From positions 1 to 7,382 of the forward strand of contig CAJULJ010000101.1 of assembly GCA_910587395.1 (NCBI GenBank): 7,382 bases of DNA, read 5' to 3'. The notes under the pieces are model-generated. The model had not been told where the DNA came from and ran no database searches. It saw only the letters and a program-made list of their open reading frames with translations. This DNA is from an uncultured Oscillospiraceae bacterium. GTDB lineage: Bacteria; Bacillota; Clostridia; Oscillospirales; Oscillospiraceae. The translations under genes were made by a program, and so were the position numbers. Shown here piece by piece: positions 5,581 to 7,382 of the stretch (positions are counted from its first letter, which is position 1; each line of letters opens with the position of its first letter).

Positions 5581-7225
5581 CACTGTGTATGCTGAACCCT
5601 ACCCGCAGGAGGTGAGAGCAGCTATCTATTGCCGCTTGTCCAAGGACGATGATTTGAGCGGCCCCAGCGCCAGCATCCAGAACCAGCGTGAGCTTTTGTG
5701 CCGCTACTGTGAGGAACAGGGGTGGCGTGTGGCAGGGATTTTCCAAGATGATGGATTCACCGGACTGAACATGGACCGCCCCGATTTTCAGAAGATGCTG
5801 GGAGCGGTGGAGCGCGGGATGTTCGATGTGATCCTGACCAAAGACCTTTCCCGCCTGGGACGGAACTACTTGCAGACCGGACAGTTGATCGAAGAATTTT
5901 TCCCCAGGAACAAGGTGCGCTATATCGCACTCAATGACGCAGTAGACACCAATATTGAGAACGATATAACCCCATTCCGCAATATTCTGAACGAAATGTA
6001 TAGCCGGGATGTAAGCAAGAAAGTCCATTCGTCCTACCTGACGAAAGCCAAGTCCGGCAAGTTTACCGGATGCCTCGCCCCCTTCGGCTACAAGAAGGAC
6101 CCGCTGGACAAGAACCGCCTTGTTATTGACGAGGACACAGCATGGATTGTCCGTAAGATTTACGACTATGCCCGCAACGGCAGCGGCCCCAACCGCATCC
6201 GGCGCAGACTGGAAGATGAAGAAATTCCCTGCCCCGCGTGGTGGAACCGTCAGAAGGGCTTGCGCGACCATGTGACCAAGTTTGAGCGTGAGAACCTGGA
6301 GCGCGGGCGGTTTATCTGGGACTTCACCACCATCAAGGAAATCCTGTCCAACCCCGTCTACATCGGCGCTATCGCCTCTCAGAAGGTCAACTACCGTTTC
6401 AAGATCGGCTGGATGGGCGATAAGAAGCGTGAGGAATGGATCATCGTTGAGGGGATGCACGAGGCCATCATCGACCGGGACACCTTCGACATTGTGCAGG
6501 AGAAGGTCAAGAGCCGGAAACGGGCGGACGCTTGGGGGAATTTCAGCCTGTTCGCTGGGCTGGTGAAGTGTGGACAGTGCGGCAGTACCATGAACATCCG
6601 CCGCGCCAATCAGAAGGGCAATGACAGGATTTACACCTGTTCCCGGTACAACAAGTACGGTAAGGCCCACTGTACCCAGCACCGCATCAAGTACGATACC
6701 CTCTATGCCATCGTGCTGGAACAGATTAGAAGCTGTGCGGAAAAAGCCCTGGCCGATGAACAGGAGGCCGCTGCCCAGCTTCGGGAGAACTGCCAAGCGG
6801 ACGAGCAGGCCGAGCGGCTTCTGATCGAGCAGAGCATAGCCGAGGACAGTGAACGGATTGACGCATTGGAGCGCATCATCAGCCGTGTGTATGAGGATAT
6901 GGTTGCGGGCCGCATCACCGAGGACAACTTCAACCGCATTCTGGAACGCAGCCAGACGGAGCAGACCACGCTGAAAAACCGTGTGATGCTCAACCGCCAG
7001 CGACTGACCCAGCAGGACCAGGAGCAGGAGGACAACACCCGCTGGCTGGAGATCATCAAGGACTATGCGGACATTCAGGAGTTGGACGCTGTGACGCTGA
7101 ACCGGCTTGTGCAGAAGATCGTCATTCATGAGGACATAGATAGTGATACCACCCGGCAAACTGTGGAGATTCATTTCAACTTCAACAATCAGGCGGACAA
7201 ACGCCGGATTGTGCGAGAAAAGTAA
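5570..7225 (+). CDS. Large serine recombinase, TndX/TnpX-like
   Basis: The 551-residue protein carries a complete N-terminal resolvase domain (about 15-155): catalytic Ser24 in YCRLSKDD, the DDGFTGLNMDRP stretch (60-71), and KDLSRLGRN (91-99) with Arg95 and Arg98. The recombinase domain covers about 165-315. A zinc ribbon follows, with CGQCG (Cys334, Cys337), Cys357 and Cys368. A long helical, probably coiled-coil region (about 380-490) and a DUF4368-like tail (LDAVTLNRLVQKIVIHE, 505-521) complete the protein. Length and order match Tn4451 TnpX and Tn5397 TndX. It would excise and integrate the element by cutting both strands at a 2-bp core. CGGAGG (5558-5563) is 6 nt before the ATG. It is the last gene before the probable attachment site, the usual place for such recombinases. 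No disruption is visible. Confidence 0.95.
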   Translation: MRTNTVYAEPYPQEVRAAIYCRLSKDDDLSGPSASIQNQRELLCRYCEEQGWRVAGIFQDDGFTGLNMDRPDFQKMLGAVERGMFDVILTKDLSRLGRNYLQTGQLIEEFFPRNKVRYIALNDAVDTNIENDITPFRNILNEMYSRDVSKKVHSSYLTKAKSGKFTGCLAPFGYKKDPLDKNRLVIDEDTAWIVRKIYDYARNGSGPNRIRRRLEDEEIPCPAWWNRQKGLRDHVTKFERENLERGRFIWDFTTIKEILSNPVYIGAIASQKVNYRFKIGWMGDKKREEWIIVEGMHEAIIDRDTFDIVQEKVKSRKRADAWGNFSLFAGLVKCGQCGSTMNIRRANQKGNDRIYTCSRYNKYGKAHCTQHRIKYDTLYAIVLEQIRSCAEKALADEQEAAAQLRENCQADEQAERLLIEQSIAEDSERIDALERIISRVYEDMVAGRITEDNFNRILERSQTEQTTLKNRVMLNRQRLTQQDQEQEDNTRWLEIIKDYADIQELDAVTLNRLVQKIVIHEDIDSDTTRQTVEIHFNFNNQADKRRIVREK

Positions 7226-7278
7226 CTAAATATCGCCTTTTTCACCTGGACAGCAGGGGAATCAAGGGTAAACCGTAA

Positions 7279-7354
7279 GGTCATGCCGCCGCCCGCCGTG
7301 GGCTGTTTCACCAATTTTGGAATGAAACAGCTCATGGCGGGCGGCGGCGTGGCC
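7279..7354. repeat. Long near-perfect inverted repeat, probable attR junction
   Basis: Arms 7285-7310 and 7323-7348 pair over 26 positions with 24 Watson-Crick and two G-T pairs, around a 12-nt loop (CCAATTTTGGAA). Pairing continues outward to 7279/7354 with two more G-T pairs; all four differences are transitions. The right arm is the Maff2-like coding sequence. The dyad centre, 7316/7317, lies 91 bp after the recombinase stop codon, where an attachment site of a serine-recombinase element is expected. There is no T tract and the site continues into coding sequence, so a terminator is unlikely. The exact crossover dinucleotide cannot be assigned here. Between 7226 and 7278 no gene or promoter is evident. 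Confidence 0.65.
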
Positions 7355-7382
7355 CTGATTGGTATGCAGCTCATCCCCCTGC
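7319..7382 (+). pseudogene. 3' part of a Maff2-like gene, disrupted by the element and cut by the window end
   Basis: The frame reads GMKQLMAGGGVALIG followed by MQLIPL to the last base. This matches my recollection of the C-terminal half of Maff2, a small membrane protein encoded in the conjugation region of Tn1549-like ICEs, in which a Gly-Met-Lys-Gln-Leu-Met-Ala-Gly-Gly-Gly core leads into a hydrophobic segment. The preceding codons (from an ATG at 7283) do not match the usual upstream part of the protein, so the 5' half is missing here. It would be expected on the far side of the element. The frame stays open at the window end. An alternative is a short new gene starting at 7283 or 7322, but neither has a good ribosome binding site. 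Confidence 0.6.

Larger units (their letters stand above)
1..7318. mobile_element. Right-hand part of an integrative and mobilizable element (MobQ relaxase, replication module, large serine recombinase)
   Basis: The window holds, in one orientation, an oriT-like site, a MobA/MobL relaxase, accessory DNA-binding proteins, a phage-type replication module and a large serine recombinase, followed by a probable attachment-site junction and a fragment of a conjugation gene. This combination defines a mobilizable genomic element that encodes its own integration and DNA processing. No coupling protein, VirB4 or other mating-pore gene is visible, which favours an IME over a self-transmissible ICE, but the left part of the element lies outside the window and could carry them. 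The right boundary is placed near 7311-7319, where similarity to Maff2 begins; the exact crossover cannot be read without the empty site. Confidence 0.75.

Noticed and set aside
5564..7174. 536-codon open frame on the minus strand
   Set aside because: It lies fully antisense to the serine recombinase, which has complete catalytic and zinc motifs. The reverse frame is open because of codon bias in a GC-rich gene and shows no recognisable domain.
7285..7348. Inverted repeat as an intrinsic terminator of the recombinase gene
   Set aside because: There is no T tract after the stem, the arm is Maff2-like coding sequence and pairing extends much further than a terminator needs.
7189..7374. 61-codon minus-strand frame at the right end
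   Set aside because: It spans the recombinase 3' end and the dyad. The KQPTAGGG piece is explained as the mirrored arm of the attachment site, not as a functional gene.

Overview
The window appears to be the right-hand part of an integrative and mobilizable element (IME, or a small ICE-like element) from a gut-type Clostridia (Oscillospiraceae/Lachnospiraceae-like) host. The basis is the moderately GC-rich composition, the strong AGGAGG-type ribosome binding sites, and a gene set recognised from gut Firmicutes mobile elements: a MobA/MobL relaxase, a cysteine-rich VLP protein, a phage-type replisome organizer, a DnaC-like loader and a TndX/TnpX-like large serine recombinase. These family calls come from reading the translations, not from a database search. 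No antibiotic-resistance or other cargo gene is visible.

Layout, all genes on the + strand. Positions 1-34 hold what looks like half of an RSF1010/pIP501-type oriT: a hairpin followed, on the minus strand, by TATAAGTGCG, with the predicted nick exactly at the window edge. Two more perfect small hairpins (49-83) lie before the MobQ-type relaxase (189-1628). Next come a small DeoR-like HTH protein (1661-1981), an orphan ParB-like protein (1994-2974), a stand-alone RepA_N-like winged-helix protein (2964-3305) and a cysteine-rich VLP protein (3302-3661), tightly packed with overlaps. A 134-bp gap holds a large bulged inverted repeat (3689-3765). After it come a phage replisome-organizer-like protein (3796-4542), overlapping by 4 nt with a DnaC/IstB-like AAA+ helicase loader (4539-5345), then a 69-residue unknown (5371-5580) overlapping the large serine recombinase (5570-7225).

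The last 130 bases appear to be the element's right junction. The final codons (from about 7319) read GMKQLMAGGGVALIG, which resembles the C-terminal half of Maff2, a small membrane protein of Tn1549-like conjugative elements. The simplest reading is that this element is inserted in the maff2 gene of a larger ICE and that the window runs out into the disrupted gene. The junction is a long, nearly perfect inverted repeat (7279-7354), as might be expected for a serine-recombinase attachment site.

How the parts may work together (inference): the serine recombinase excises the element; the replisome organizer and loader recruit host DnaB helicase for replication of the excised circle; the relaxase nicks oriT and the element is transferred through a conjugation pore supplied in trans, possibly by the ICE it sits in. 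The most interesting undescribed feature is an 18-bp perfect hairpin (4181-4225) followed by a purine-rich repeat tract, placed in the linker between the two domains of the replisome organizer gene. This is the same position and general architecture as the phage lambda origin inside gene O, so it is a candidate intragenic replication origin.
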